Source: an uncultured Clostridia bacterium (GTDB lineage Bacteria > Bacillota > Clostridia > Oscillospirales > Ruminococcaceae). Taken from it: a stretch of 64,000 bases of DNA. This document shows positions 7,677 to 16,089 of the stretch, piece after piece. Under the pieces are notes generated by a model, which was given only the letters and a program-made list of their open reading frames with translations, did not search any database and was not told the origin of the DNA. The position numbers were made by a program, and so were the translations under genes. Within the stretch, counting starts at the first letter, position 1; each line of letters opens with the position of its first letter. The stretch lies in the NCBI GenBank assembly GCA_947626165.1, contig CANQRG010000003.1, forward strand, positions 102,808-166,807, in the 5' to 3' direction.

Positions 7677-9920
7677 TTAACATGAAGTGCAAACGGCTGG
7701 AATATTAGAAGCCTTATACCAACCCGTAGCGGTTGACCAGCAATTTGAGCCGGCAATCAAGCCTGATCTTCTGCAATATTTAAGCTGCTGAACATTATCA
7801 GGAACATCAAAATCCGTTTTTGTTGATGAGTTAGCAATATCTCCGAAAACATTTCTCCAGATAGCGCCGATATTCTGATACTCGCTTGACGAGATTTGTT
7901 TAGCCTTCTTTGCATATCCTACCCAAACTCCGCTTACATATGAAGGTGAACAGCTTACAAATGTGAGGTTGTGCCACTTATCAGAAGTACCTGTCTTGCC
8001 GACTAAATCAACATTACTTAGCCTTGCATATCTTCCTGTACCGTTTGAATTTGTTATAACCGTCTGCATCATACGGTTCATAACAAACGCTGTAGATTTA
8101 TCTATTGCCTGCTCAGGCTCATACTTATTCTCGTAAATTACGTTTCCTTCCCTGTCTACCATCTTTGAAATAAACGTAGGCTCAAAATACTGACCGCCGT
8201 TTCCGAACATCTCATAGGCTGCAACGAGTTCCTCTAAAATTAGTCCGTTTGTCAAGGCACCAACTACCATAGGCGAATAGTTAGGGTCTTTATTGATATC
8301 AAGAGTTGAGATGTGAAGTGTGTTTTGCAGGAAATTATAGCTGTAAGAAGGAGTAAGCTTTTCAACTATCTGCGCTGGTGCAGTATTTAGCGACCTGTAT
8401 ATCATTTCAAAGGTGAAATAGTTGTTATACGACCAGTTGCTCGTACCTCCGTACTCAGAATAGTTTATAGGCCATTTTTCTGTTGTATTATCCTTCTTTG
8501 TAATAGTAATAGGCTTGTCGTTGAAAATTGTAGACCAGGTAATCAAATCCTTATCAAGCGCCGGAGCATAAGACGCAATAGGCTTGATAGATGAACCAGG
8601 CTGACGTGCTGACATTGTAGCTATGTTCCAGCCTCTTGACACCTTTTTCTTTCCTCTTCCACCTACAACAGCCCTTACCCGACCTTTATAGTCCATAGCG
8701 ATAAATGCGCTCTGCAGCTTGTCTGAACTCAGGGTGTAATTTGTAAAGTTAGAAGCGTCGAGATATTTTTTCTCAACCTTAGACTGCATATTCAGATTTA
8801 CATTAGTATTTATCGTATATCCTCCGGCATTAAGCTTTTCCTCAGCCTCCTCAGTTGAAATATCATCATACTCTGCAATTCTGTCAACAGCTTCATCTAA
8901 TGTTGCGTCAACATAATATGACGTCACCCCTGTGTTCTGATACTTTCCAACGCTAACCGTGTTATCGCTTGTATAATCCTTGTCACCTGTGATAACCAGC
9001 TTCTCAGCAAGAGCTTCTTCATACTCGTTTGAAGAAATAGCGCCGTTATTTAGCATACATTTTAGGTTATAGTCATTAGTTCTTCCTACATTCTCATCAT
9101 AGTTATCATAAGGATTGTAATCACCAGGGCTTGGAGTTATAGCCGCAAGACTTGCCGCCTCTTTAATAGATAGCTCCGAAACATCCTTGCCAAAATAGAA
9201 ATTAGCGGCTGCCTGCACGCCTGCAACATTGTTTCCCAGAGGTACTATGTTTAAGTATGCCTCTAAAATCTCCTGCTTTGTATAAGCCTTTTCAACATTT
9301 ATTGAACGGAAAATCTCACGGATTTTTCTCGCCATACCTTCTTTTCCGTCTGTAGCATTATCACCTGTTATGTTCTTTATAGTCTGCTGAGTTATAGTCG
9401 AACCGCCCTGCCTTGTGTCATAGAAATGCAAAAGCAGATTTGCAAACGAAGCGAAGGTTCTCTTAAAATCAACTCCGTCGTGCATATTAAAACGCTCGTC
9501 CTCCGAACATACAAACGCGTCACAGACATGCTTTGGAATATCTGAATAATCTACCCATGTTCTCTTTTCTCCATTAGACGATAGAGAGTAATATAAAGCA
9601 TACTTTTCAGAATCCTTATCATTTTTGTCGTAGTCAGGATTATTAGCGAGCAGTCTTGTCGTATAAGACATCTGAACATTCTCAAGACTGACTACATTTG
9701 AAGAATCAGCAAAGTTCAGAATATATATAGTAAGGGCAGTTGCAAGAATAGAGCCTGTAATCACAACAATCAAAAACAGTGAAAGAATAATAGTTCCAAT
9801 TATTTTTAATATGCGAACAGCAGGCTTTTGCCGTCTTTTATTTTTACGCCCTTTGATGGTATTGCCTTTAAAATTCTTAGGCATATTTTTAATGTTGTCT
9901 TTTCTCATAACTATGCCCAT
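7677..9920 (-). CDS. Class A penicillin-binding protein (PBP1A/1B family)
   Basis: This is a bifunctional cell-wall synthase: a glycosyltransferase domain polymerises lipid II and a transpeptidase domain crosslinks stem peptides outside the membrane. A basic cytoplasmic start and one membrane segment (about 37-65) come first. The GT51 domain follows with SEDERFNMHDGVD (catalytic Glu near 140-142) and QGGSTITQQ (171-179). The transpeptidase has SSIK at 443-446, SLN at 510-512 and KTGT at 642-645, all intact. The C-terminus ends in a Cys-containing tail (CRRSGLIAGSNCW, then PAVCTSC) seen in other clostridial PBPs. The ATG at 9920 is close to the AAAGGAAG site; a second ATG at 9908 is also possible. 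Confidence 0.95.
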   Translation of the reverse strand: MGIVMRKDNIKNMPKNFKGNTIKGRKNKRRQKPAVRILKIIGTIILSLFLIVVITGSILATALTIYILNFADSSNVVSLENVQMSYTTRLLANNPDYDKNDKDSEKYALYYSLSSNGEKRTWVDYSDIPKHVCDAFVCSEDERFNMHDGVDFKRTFASFANLLLHFYDTRQGGSTITQQTIKNITGDNATDGKEGMARKIREIFRSINVEKAYTKQEILEAYLNIVPLGNNVAGVQAAANFYFGKDVSELSIKEAASLAAITPSPGDYNPYDNYDENVGRTNDYNLKCMLNNGAISSNEYEEALAEKLVITGDKDYTSDNTVSVGKYQNTGVTSYYVDATLDEAVDRIAEYDDISTEEAEEKLNAGGYTINTNVNLNMQSKVEKKYLDASNFTNYTLSSDKLQSAFIAMDYKGRVRAVVGGRGKKKVSRGWNIATMSARQPGSSIKPIASYAPALDKDLITWSTIFNDKPITITKKDNTTEKWPINYSEYGGTSNWSYNNYFTFEMIYRSLNTAPAQIVEKLTPSYSYNFLQNTLHISTLDINKDPNYSPMVVGALTNGLILEELVAAYEMFGNGGQYFEPTFISKMVDREGNVIYENKYEPEQAIDKSTAFVMNRMMQTVITNSNGTGRYARLSNVDLVGKTGTSDKWHNLTFVSCSPSYVSGVWVGYAKKAKQISSSEYQNIGAIWRNVFGDIANSSTKTDFDVPDNVQQLKYCRRSGLIAGSNCWSTATGWYKASNIPAVCTSC

Positions 9921-10027
9921 CTTCCTTTCTTGTTGAAAAAATTTATCAATCTATATTCTTTTAAATTATAACATACATAGCCTTAAAAGTAAAGAGGCGG
10001 CTTGTCAATTAAACCTTTTGAATAGAG

Positions 10028-10462
10028 CTAAAACTCAATATTCAAATTATCATTAAACACTTCATATATCTCCGGAAAATCTCTTTTTGTTCTCACAGGT
10101 CTAAAATCTTTATTTACAAAGCAATGCGATGTTTTACCGACTGCCGACAGCTTGTCCGCTGTTAGATTAGTGATCCTATACTCCACTGAAAACCTTACTC
10201 CGTTGAAATCCTTTAACATTGTATGAATTTCAAACTTGTCGTCAAATCTTATAGGGTGTTTATACTCGCATTCTGCTGACAAGACAGGTATCATCAGACC
10301 CGACTGCTCAACTTTTGAATAAGGATAGCCTATATACTCAAGCCAGTATATTCTTGCCTCTTCCATCCACCTTATATAATTTGAATGATGAACAATTCCC
10401 ATTCCGTCGGTTTCATAGTAATATGCCTTTCTTGAAAAGGGTTTGTAATTGCTTTCACTCAT
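10028..10462 (-). CDS. Acyl-CoA thioesterase, hotdog fold (4HBT/YbgC-like)
   Basis: This 144-residue hotdog-fold enzyme is predicted to hydrolyse acyl-CoA or aryl-CoA thioesters in the cytoplasm. The family signature is near the N-terminus: ETDGMGIVHHSNYIRWMEEAR, of which the Asp and the HHSNY segment match the 4-hydroxybenzoyl-CoA thioesterase group. The exact acyl substrate is unknown. It is a single gene with a perfect promoter just upstream. Confidence 0.85.
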   Translation of the reverse strand: MSESNYKPFSRKAYYYETDGMGIVHHSNYIRWMEEARIYWLEYIGYPYSKVEQSGLMIPVLSAECEYKHPIRFDDKFEIHTMLKDFNGVRFSVEYRITNLTADKLSAVGKTSHCFVNKDFRPVRTKRDFPEIYEVFNDNLNIEF

Positions 10463-10512
10463 TTTAAATTCCTTTCAATACTCAAAGTATTGTATTTATC
10501 CTTTTAAATATT

Positions 10513-10541
10513 ATTATATATTCTTTACTATTCTTTGTCAA
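10513..10541 (-). promoter_or_regulatory. Sigma-A promoter of the thioesterase gene
   Basis: On the minus strand a perfect TTGACA (10541-10536), a 17-bp spacer and a perfect TATAAT (10518-10513) lie about 50 bp before the start codon. Confidence 0.85.
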
Positions 10542-10565
10542 TTAAGAAAGAATAATGCAAACCAT

Positions 10566-10600
10566 AAAAAATGCAGACAGCTAAACTATCTGCATTTTTC
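10566..10600 (-). terminator. Terminator of the pgk-tpiA-gpmI operon
   Basis: AAATGCAGATAG pairs with CUGUCUGCAUUU on the minus strand (one G-U), followed by T residues. It lies about 25 bp after the gpmI stop. Confidence 0.8.
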
Positions 10601-10620
10601 AGTATTTTAACTTTATTAAA

Positions 10621-12195
10621 CTAAATCATACTGTCTTCCCAGCAAGAAGGCGCTTCTATACCCAAAACCTTTGCAACAGTAGGAGCAACATTGGAAAGTC
10701 CATAGCTGCCCTCTTTTATGGTGTATTCGGTATTTTTATCATAAATGATAAAAGGAACTCTGTTAAGCGAGTGAGCCGTTCTTACCTGAATTTCTCCCTT
10801 TTTGTTCTTTTCAAGCATTTCGTCGGCATTTCCGTGATCGGCTGTTATCATAATTGTACAGTCGATGTCCTCACAAGCCTTGATAAGCCTTGAAAGCCCC
10901 AAATCAACCGACTCAACACCGATAATAGTTGCCGCCATACTTCCTGTATGACCTACCATATCGCCGTTCGGATAATTACACCTCAGAAAATCATATTTAC
11001 CCGACTTGACAGCCTCAATCAAATCGTCAGTGATCTCCGCCGACTTCATCCAAGGTCTCTCGTCAAACGAAACCTTGTCAGACGGTATCTCTTTCCATGT
11101 TTCAAGCTCTTCGCTGAACTTCTCAGACTTGTTTCCGTTCCAGAAGTATGTAACGTGTCCATACTTTTGGGTTTCGGAAACAGCGTAGGAACTTAAACCG
11201 TTTTTAACCAACAGTTCAGAAAGCGTATTTGTGATTTCAGGAGGACTTACCAGATATTTGCTTGGTAAATTCAAATCTCCGTCGTACTGCAACATTCCTG
11301 CAAATACAACATTCAGCTTTGGTCCTCTGTCAAAGAAAGTGAAATCATCATCGTCAAACGCCATAGAAAGCTCTATCGCTCTGTCGCCTCTGAAATTAAA
11401 CAGAACAACGCTGTCGTTTTCAACAATTTTTCCTACAGGCTCTCCGTTCTCCGCAATAACGAAAGGCGGTAAGTCCTGATCGATTACTCCCTCGTTTTCC
11501 TTTCTGTAAGTTTCAATAGCGATAGTTGCGTTGTCGAATTGTCTGCCTTCGCCTAAAACGTGGGTTTTCCAGCCAAGCTCTACCATTCCCCAGTCTGCCT
11601 GATATCTGTCCATTGTTATCTTCATTCTTCCACCGCCGGAAGCTATCTTAGCGTCAAATGTGCTGTCGTTAAGCTCGCTCATACATCTTTCAAGGTCATC
11701 AATATACTGAAGCCCCGATGTAGCCGGAACATCTCTGCCGTCTAAAAGAACATGGCATCTCACCTTTGCAACACCCTGCTCCTTTGCCTTTTTTATCATA
11801 GTCTTGAGATGCGAAATGTTAGAGTGAACATTTCCATCAGAGAGAAGCCCGATAAAATGCAGAGTTGACGAATGTGATTTTACATTCTCTACGACCTCGC
11901 CCCATGTTTCACTTGCGAACATCTTACCGCTTTCAATAGACTCGTTTACCAGCTTTGCTCCCTGCGAATAAATCTGCCCGCAGCCGAGAGCATTGTGACC
12001 TACCTCGCTGTTTCCCATATCGTCGTCGGTAGGAAGTCCAACTGCGTCGCCGTGAGCCTTTAATGACGTGTTAGGACACTCCTTTAAAAGTCTGTCAAGC
12101 GTAGGAGTATTTGCCTCTGTAACAGCGTCGCCAAGACCTGTAACACTGTTGCCGATGCCGTCCATTACTACTAAAATAACAGGTTTTTTTGCCAT
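10621..12195 (-). CDS. gpmI: 2,3-bisphosphoglycerate-independent phosphoglycerate mutase
   Basis: This enzyme interconverts 3- and 2-phosphoglycerate in lower glycolysis using two metal ions (usually Mn2+) and a phosphoserine intermediate. The alkaline-phosphatase-like fold is shown by VVMDGIGNS near residue 10 and by GNSEVGHNALG with the nucleophilic Ser at 63. The C-terminal metal-site segments ITADHGNADEM and RTAHSLNRVPF are also present. At 524 residues it is close to family length (about 510). It is the last gene of a three-gene glycolytic operon with pgk and tpiA and is followed by a terminator. Confidence 0.96.
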   Translation of the reverse strand: MAKKPVILVVMDGIGNSVTGLGDAVTEANTPTLDRLLKECPNTSLKAHGDAVGLPTDDDMGNSEVGHNALGCGQIYSQGAKLVNESIESGKMFASETWGEVVENVKSHSSTLHFIGLLSDGNVHSNISHLKTMIKKAKEQGVAKVRCHVLLDGRDVPATSGLQYIDDLERCMSELNDSTFDAKIASGGGRMKITMDRYQADWGMVELGWKTHVLGEGRQFDNATIAIETYRKENEGVIDQDLPPFVIAENGEPVGKIVENDSVVLFNFRGDRAIELSMAFDDDDFTFFDRGPKLNVVFAGMLQYDGDLNLPSKYLVSPPEITNTLSELLVKNGLSSYAVSETQKYGHVTYFWNGNKSEKFSEELETWKEIPSDKVSFDERPWMKSAEITDDLIEAVKSGKYDFLRCNYPNGDMVGHTGSMAATIIGVESVDLGLSRLIKACEDIDCTIMITADHGNADEMLEKNKKGEIQVRTAHSLNRVPFIIYDKNTEYTIKEGSYGLSNVAPTVAKVLGIEAPSCWEDSMI

Positions 12196-12226
12196 TTGTA
12201 TTTTCTCCTTAAAAATAATCTCTATA

Positions 12227-12994
12227 TTACTTTGAAGCCTCTTCCAATAAAACTCCGAACTTTTCAGCTACTAGCGACGCTCCTCCTATAAGACCGCCGT
12301 CAACGTCCTCTTTTGAAAGAAGTTCAGCACAGTTTTTCTCGTTCATAGAACCGCCGTACTGAATCGTAACCGCATCGGCAGTCGCTTTATCATAAAGCTT
12401 CGCCAGAGTGTCACGAATAAATTTGCAGACCTCCTGCGCCTGCTCGGCAGTAGCCGTCCTGCCCGTACCTATCGCCCATACAGGTTCGTAAGCAATTATG
12501 CACTTCTTTAAATCATCAGCGCTGATATCATAAAAATCAAGCTTTATCTGACGTGCTATAACTTCCTCTGTAATGTTGCACTCGCGCTCCCACAAAAGCT
12601 CTCCTACGCAGACGATCGGTTTAAGCCCTGCTGCGAGAGCCGCCTTTGTTCTCTTGTTTACCGTTTCATCTGTTTCTGCAAAATACTGCCTTCTCTCCGA
12701 GTGGCCTAGAATTACATACTCCACTCCCATCTCCGCAAGCATATCTGCTGAAATCTCGCCTGTGTATGCTCCGCTCTTTTCAAAATGACAGTTCTCTGCT
12801 CCTACCTTGATATTTGTTCCCTCTGTGAGTGAAAGCGCTGTCTCAAGGTTTGTAAAAGGTACGCATATTACAACTCCGCAGGTTTTATCCTTTGCAATAG
12901 GCTTTAATTCCTCGATCAGTGCCTTTGCCTCCGGTCTTGTCTTGTTCATTTTCCAGTTACCTGCTATAACCGCTTGTCTTAAATCTTTTCTCAT
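12227..12994 (-). CDS. tpiA: Triosephosphate isomerase
   Basis: This TIM-barrel enzyme interconverts dihydroxyacetone phosphate and glyceraldehyde 3-phosphate. All active-site elements are visible in the 255-residue protein: NWKMNKT with Lys15, GHSERR with His98, AYEPVWAIGTG with the catalytic Glu169 followed by the flexible loop, and the phosphate-binding IQYGGSM. It lies between pgk and gpmI with 31-80 bp gaps. No gap gene is present in this cluster. Confidence 0.97.
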   Translation of the reverse strand: MRKDLRQAVIAGNWKMNKTRPEAKALIEELKPIAKDKTCGVVICVPFTNLETALSLTEGTNIKVGAENCHFEKSGAYTGEISADMLAEMGVEYVILGHSERRQYFAETDETVNKRTKAALAAGLKPIVCVGELLWERECNITEEVIARQIKLDFYDISADDLKKCIIAYEPVWAIGTGRTATAEQAQEVCKFIRDTLAKLYDKATADAVTIQYGGSMNEKNCAELLSKEDVDGGLIGGASLVAEKFGVLLEEASK

Positions 12995-13073
12995 TTTAAT
13001 AACTCCTTTAGGTCATATTTTCTTTATCAAAATTTAAGGACTGCCCTCATTTGGGCAATCCTCATTATTTTAA

Positions 13074-14285
13074 TTACTTATCAGCAATAACGTCAATGCC
13101 CGGCAGAACCTTACCCTCAAGATATTCAAGAGATGCTCCTCCGCCTGTCGAAATATGCGACATCTTGTCTGCAAAGCCAAGCTGAATTACTGCTGCCGCT
13201 GAATCTCCTCCGCCGATAATCGTTGTAGCGTCTGTATCTGCCAGAGATTGTGCAACCGCTATAGTTCCCTTAGCAAGAACAGGGTTCTCAAACACTCCCA
13301 TAGGTCCGTTCCATACAACCGTCTTAGCCGACTTAACTGCCTCAGCATAAAGCTCAGCTGTCTTTGTACCGATGTCAAGTCCCATCTTGTCTGACGGAAT
13401 ACTGTCGCTCGATACGACCTCTATATCAATTTCAGCGTCGATTGGGTCAGGGAATGACGCTGCTATTGTCGTGTCAACAGGAAGCAAAAGCTTCTTGCCG
13501 AGCTTTTCTGCCTTTTCAATCATTTCTTTGCAGTAGTCTATTTTAGTATCGTCAACAAGAGAGGTTCCTACCTCTTTGCCCTGTGCCTTTAAGAATGTAT
13601 ATGCCATTCCTCCGCCAATAATAAGAGTATCGCATTTCTCCAGAAGATTTGATATAACATTCAGCTTGTCTGCAACCTTTGCTCCGCCCAGAATTGCAAC
13701 GAAAGGTCTTTCAGGATCTTCTACTGCGTTTCCAAGATAGTTTATCTCCTTCTGCATCAGATATCCTACTGCTGTATCCTTGATATGATTTGTAACGCCT
13801 GCTGTCGAGCAGTGCGCTCTGTGAGCCGAACCAAAAGCGTCCATTACAAATACATCTGCAAGTGACGCAAGCTCCTCGCTGAACGGCTCTAGATTCTTTG
13901 TTTCCTCTTTTCTGAATCTTGTGTTCTGTAAAAGTACAACGTCTCCGTCGTTCATCGCCTCAACTGCCGCTTTTGCATTTTCGCCGACTACCTCGTCGTC
14001 ATTTGCAAAAACAACCTCTTTGCCTAAAAGCTCTGAAAGTCTTACCGCAACCGGAGCAAGCGAAAACTTCTCCTCAGGACCGTTCTTAGGCTTACCCAAG
14101 TGTGAGCAAAGAATAACCTTTCCACCGTCGGAAATCAGCTTCTTGATTGTAGGCAATGCCGCTGTGATTCTGTTATCGTTTGTGATAACGCCGTCTTTCA
14201 GCGGTACGTTAAAGTCGCAGCGCACTAAAACCTTCTTTCCTTTTACATTAATGTCATCAACTGTTACCTTGTTTAGACCTGCCAT
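13074..14285 (-). CDS. pgk: Phosphoglycerate kinase
   Basis: This cytoplasmic enzyme transfers a phosphate from 1,3-bisphosphoglycerate to ADP. The 403-residue protein has the two-lobed PGK signatures: [14 protein letters not shown] near the N-terminus, the substrate-binding Arg segment [34 protein letters not shown] and the nucleotide-binding GGGDSAAAV. It is first in the glycolytic operon and is driven by the promoter at 14347-14375. Confidence 0.97.
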   Translation of the reverse strand: MAGLNKVTVDDINVKGKKVLVRCDFNVPLKDGVITNDNRITAALPTIKKLISDGGKVILCSHLGKPKNGPEEKFSLAPVAVRLSELLGKEVVFANDDEVVGENAKAAVEAMNDGDVVLLQNTRFRKEETKNLEPFSEELASLADVFVMDAFGSAHRAHCSTAGVTNHIKDTAVGYLMQKEINYLGNAVEDPERPFVAILGGAKVADKLNVISNLLEKCDTLIIGGGMAYTFLKAQGKEVGTSLVDDTKIDYCKEMIEKAEKLGKKLLLPVDTTIAASFPDPIDAEIDIEVVSSDSIPSDKMGLDIGTKTAELYAEAVKSAKTVVWNGPMGVFENPVLAKGTIAVAQSLADTDATTIIGGGDSAAAVIQLGFADKMSHISTGGGASLEYLEGKVLPGIDVIADK

Positions 14286-14346
14286 TTAATACGACATCCT
14301 CTCTTGTAAATATTATCACTGCTAAATTAATAACAGCATTTCTATT

Positions 14347-14375
14347 ATTGTATAACAAAAGGCAATAAAATTCAA
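14347..14375 (-). promoter_or_regulatory. Sigma-A promoter of the glycolytic operon
   Basis: TTGAAT (14375-14370), a 17-bp spacer and TACAAT (14352-14347) lie on the minus strand about 60 bp before the pgk start. Confidence 0.75.
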
Positions 14376-14433
14376 TAGTTTTATCAGAATTTTACCATTA
14401 GTTAAAAAAACCGACATCTTACCTATCGGCTCG

Positions 14434-14631
14434 CTAATCTGTTTTTTCCTTGTCCGTTTCCATAGCTTCATCAACTAATCTATTAAGAAACTTATTTAAA
14501 GAGCCATCGTGATTTTTAGCATAAGCTACAATTTTCTCCTTTTTTCCTATTGGCACTCTCATTTCAAGTCTCTCATAATGATTTTTATTATACTTTGCAT
14601 TTGCTCTTATCTTTGCTTTACTTGCTGGCAT
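14434..14631 (-). CDS. Small ribbon-helix-helix-like protein, array copy 5
   Basis: This 65-residue protein begins MPASKAKIRANAKYNKNHYE. Its conserved core is a basic strand (ERLEMRVPIGKKEKIVAYA) followed by two predicted helices (DGSLNKFLNRLVDEAM). The layout of one beta strand and two helices, plus its size, fits Arc/MetJ-type ribbon-helix-helix DNA-binding proteins, but I cannot name the family. It is the last of five tandem paralogs on the minus strand; the gap to the previous copy is only 2 bp. Its core is closest to the copy at 15426, including EKIVAYAK, while its first residues match its neighbours. Confidence 0.75.
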   Translation of the reverse strand: MPASKAKIRANAKYNKNHYERLEMRVPIGKKEKIVAYAKNHDGSLNKFLNRLVDEAMETDKEKTD

Positions 14632-14633
14632 AA

Positions 14634-14831
14634 TTATTTATCCTTTCTATTATCTCTATCTATTGTCTCATCAACTGCTCGTTTAAGAAATTTATTCAAA
14701 GATCCGTCATGCTTAACTGCATGGGCTAATATATATTCCTTTTCACCCTTAGCAATTCTCATTTCCAGTCTATCATAATGACTTTTAATATACTTTTGAG
14801 TTGCTTTTATCTGGGCTTTACTAGCTGGCAT
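14634..14831 (-). CDS. Small ribbon-helix-helix-like protein, array copy 4
   Basis: This is a 65-residue paralog beginning MPASKAQIKATQKYIKSHYD. The core is DRLEMRIAKGEKEYILAHAV, then DGSLNKFLKRAVDETI. Its length and N-terminus match the copies on either side, and the intergenic spacers (TAATTATTTATCC type on the plus strand) are also repeated. This points to unit-by-unit duplication of about 200 bp. Confidence 0.75.
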   Translation of the reverse strand: MPASKAQIKATQKYIKSHYDRLEMRIAKGEKEYILAHAVKHDGSLNKFLKRAVDETIDRDNRKDK

Positions 14832-14833
14832 AA

Positions 14834-15031
14834 TTATTTATCCTTTCCCTTATCCCTTTCCATAGCTTCAATAATTGCTCGGTTAAGAAATTTATTTAAT
14901 GAGCCATCATATTTAATTGCATGAGCTGATATATTTTCCTTTTGACCCTTTGGAATTCTAATATAAATTCCATCATAATGCTTTTTATTATATTTTTCAT
15001 GTGCTTTTATTTGGGCTTTACTAGCCGGCAT
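14834..15031 (-). CDS. Small ribbon-helix-helix-like protein, array copy 3
   Basis: This is a 65-residue paralog beginning MPASKAQIKAHEKYNKKHYD. Here the strand reads IYIRIPKGQKENISAHAI and the helix DGSLNKFLNRAIIEAM. It lies 2 bp after copy 2, and its start codon context repeats that of copy 4. The C-terminal tail ERDKGKDK is identical to that of copy 2, the HTH fusion. Confidence 0.75.
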   Translation of the reverse strand: MPASKAQIKAHEKYNKKHYDGIYIRIPKGQKENISAHAIKYDGSLNKFLNRAIIEAMERDKGKDK

Positions 15032-15033
15032 AA

Positions 15034-15396
15034 TTATTTATCCTTTCCCTTATCTCTTTCCATAGCTTCATCAATAATACGGTTAATAAATTCATCAATA
15101 CTTTCATCACGTTTGAGTGCATCGTATCTTATTACACTCTTTTTCCCTTTTGGCAGTTTAAGCCTAATAACATCATAATTTGCTACTTTGCCAAAATCAC
15201 TAAATTCCAAAATATCTCCTATATCACATTCAAGCAAATTACACAGCTTTGAAAGAATTTCATAAGATACACTTTTATTATGCCTTAATCGATGAATTGC
15301 AGATTCAGAAATTAATTTTTCATTTCTCAAACGTGTTGTATTATAGCCTTTTTCTTTTAGCTCCGCTAAAACATTTATTTTATACTCAATAGACAT
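15034..15396 (-). CDS. HTH (Cro/C1-type) - ribbon-helix-helix-like fusion, array copy 2
   Basis: This 120-residue protein has two parts. Residues 1-67 form a Cro/C1-type HTH of the small stand-alone kind (KLISESAIHRLRHNKSVSYE then LSKLCNLLECDIGDILEF). Residues about 73-120 repeat the array module (VIRLKLPKGKKSVIRYDAL, then ESIDEFINRIIDEAM). Both parts are likely DNA-binding. It is the only fused member of the array and could be its regulator. Its tail is identical to that of copy 3, which suggests recombination between neighbours. Confidence 0.75.
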   Translation of the reverse strand: MSIEYKINVLAELKEKGYNTTRLRNEKLISESAIHRLRHNKSVSYEILSKLCNLLECDIGDILEFSDFGKVANYDVIRLKLPKGKKSVIRYDALKRDESIDEFINRIIDEAMERDKGKDK

Positions 15397-15425
15397 ATTT
15401 TTTATACTCCTTAACCTTTTTTAGG

Positions 15426-15623
15426 TTAATTATCCTTTTCCTCGTCCTTATCCATAGCCTCATCAACTAATCGATTAAGAAACTTATTTAAAGAGCCGTC
15501 GTGCTTTTTGGCATAAGCTACAATTTTCTCCTTTTTTCCTTTTGGAACTTTCATTTCAAGCCTGTCATAGTGCTCTTTATTATATTTAGCAATAACTTGT
15601 ATCATATTTTTACTATCTGACAT
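15426..15623 (-). CDS. Small ribbon-helix-helix-like protein, array copy 1
   Basis: This is the first gene of the array, 65 residues, beginning MSDSKNMIQVIAKYNKEHYD. It has the core DRLEMKVPKGKKEKIVAYA and DGSLNKFLNRLVDEAM. It is nearly identical in its core to copy 5, although three other members lie between them. It starts divergently from the 15788 gene, and the shared 165-bp region carries paired palindromes. Confidence 0.75.
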   Translation of the reverse strand: MSDSKNMIQVIAKYNKEHYDRLEMKVPKGKKEKIVAYAKKHDGSLNKFLNRLVDEAMDKDEEKDN

Positions 15624-15709
15624 ATTTCCTACCTCGCTTCAATAGTCTTTTTATACATTATAATCAATTAATCTGAATAAATTTATATGTTTTTTGTCTA
15701 TTATATCTA

Positions 15710-15739
15710 TTGACAAAACTTATATCGATATATTATTAT
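15710..15739 (+). promoter_or_regulatory. Promoter of the divergent small gene
   Basis: TTGACA (15710-15715), an 18-bp spacer and TATTAT (15734-15739) lie on the plus strand. The first of two palindromes falls inside the spacer. Confidence 0.65.
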
Positions 15740-15755
15740 ATTTATATCGATATAA
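15720..15755. promoter_or_regulatory. Paired operator-like palindromes
   Basis: TATATCGATATA occurs twice, at 15721-15732 and 15743-15754, with centres 22 bp apart (two helical turns). The second extends to a perfect 14-bp palindrome. They flank the -10 box of the plus-strand promoter, an ideal position for a repressor. The likely binder is the HTH-fused or another array protein. Confidence 0.65.
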
Positions 15756-15787
15756 GTATAATTTGATTAACAAAGGACGTGACATCA

Positions 15788-15991
15788 ATGAATAACCAAA
15801 TCAAAGTTATTGAAATTGACAAAATTAATCAGCAAGCTGAAATACTGTCGGGGCTTTCCCATGTTTGTGCAATGTATCTAAGCTTTACAGATGAGAATGA
15901 ATTTCTACAAAAAGCACTTGAATGTCTTATGAATGAAGCATACAATCATCAATACTACTGCAAATTACTTCTTGAGAAAATCGAAAAATAA
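15788..15991 (+). CDS. Small uncharacterised protein (67 aa), divergent from the RHH array
   Basis: I do not recognise this protein. It is soluble and probably all-helical: MNNQIKVIEIDKINQQAEIL followed by helices ending NHQYYCKLLLEKIEK. The ATG at 15788 is chosen because AAAGGA lies about 10 nt upstream; a GTG at 15779 is also in frame. It has its own promoter with embedded operators. Its position opposite five DNA-binding paralogs suggests that it is controlled by one of them. Repeat DNA begins right after its stop codon. Confidence 0.6.
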   Translation: MNNQIKVIEIDKINQQAEILSGLSHVCAMYLSFTDENEFLQKALECLMNEAYNHQYYCKLLLEKIEK

Positions 15992-15994
15992 TTA

Positions 15995-16089
15995 TTTATT
16001 TTCAATTATCCATTATCTATTGTCAATTACTCTGGCTCGCTGATCTTGCTTCTAGCCTCTTGCCTCTACTGGCAGGGCTTAGCCCTGCC
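15995..16089. repeat. Intergenic repeat block E overlapping the degV stop codon
   Basis: AT-rich CAATTATCCATTATC sequence and words of the AAGCAAG type (as CTTGCTTCTAG) precede a hairpin, GGCAGGGC-TTA-GCCCTGCC (16071-16089). On the minus strand the three loop bases are TAA, which is the degV stop codon. Confidence 0.65.
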
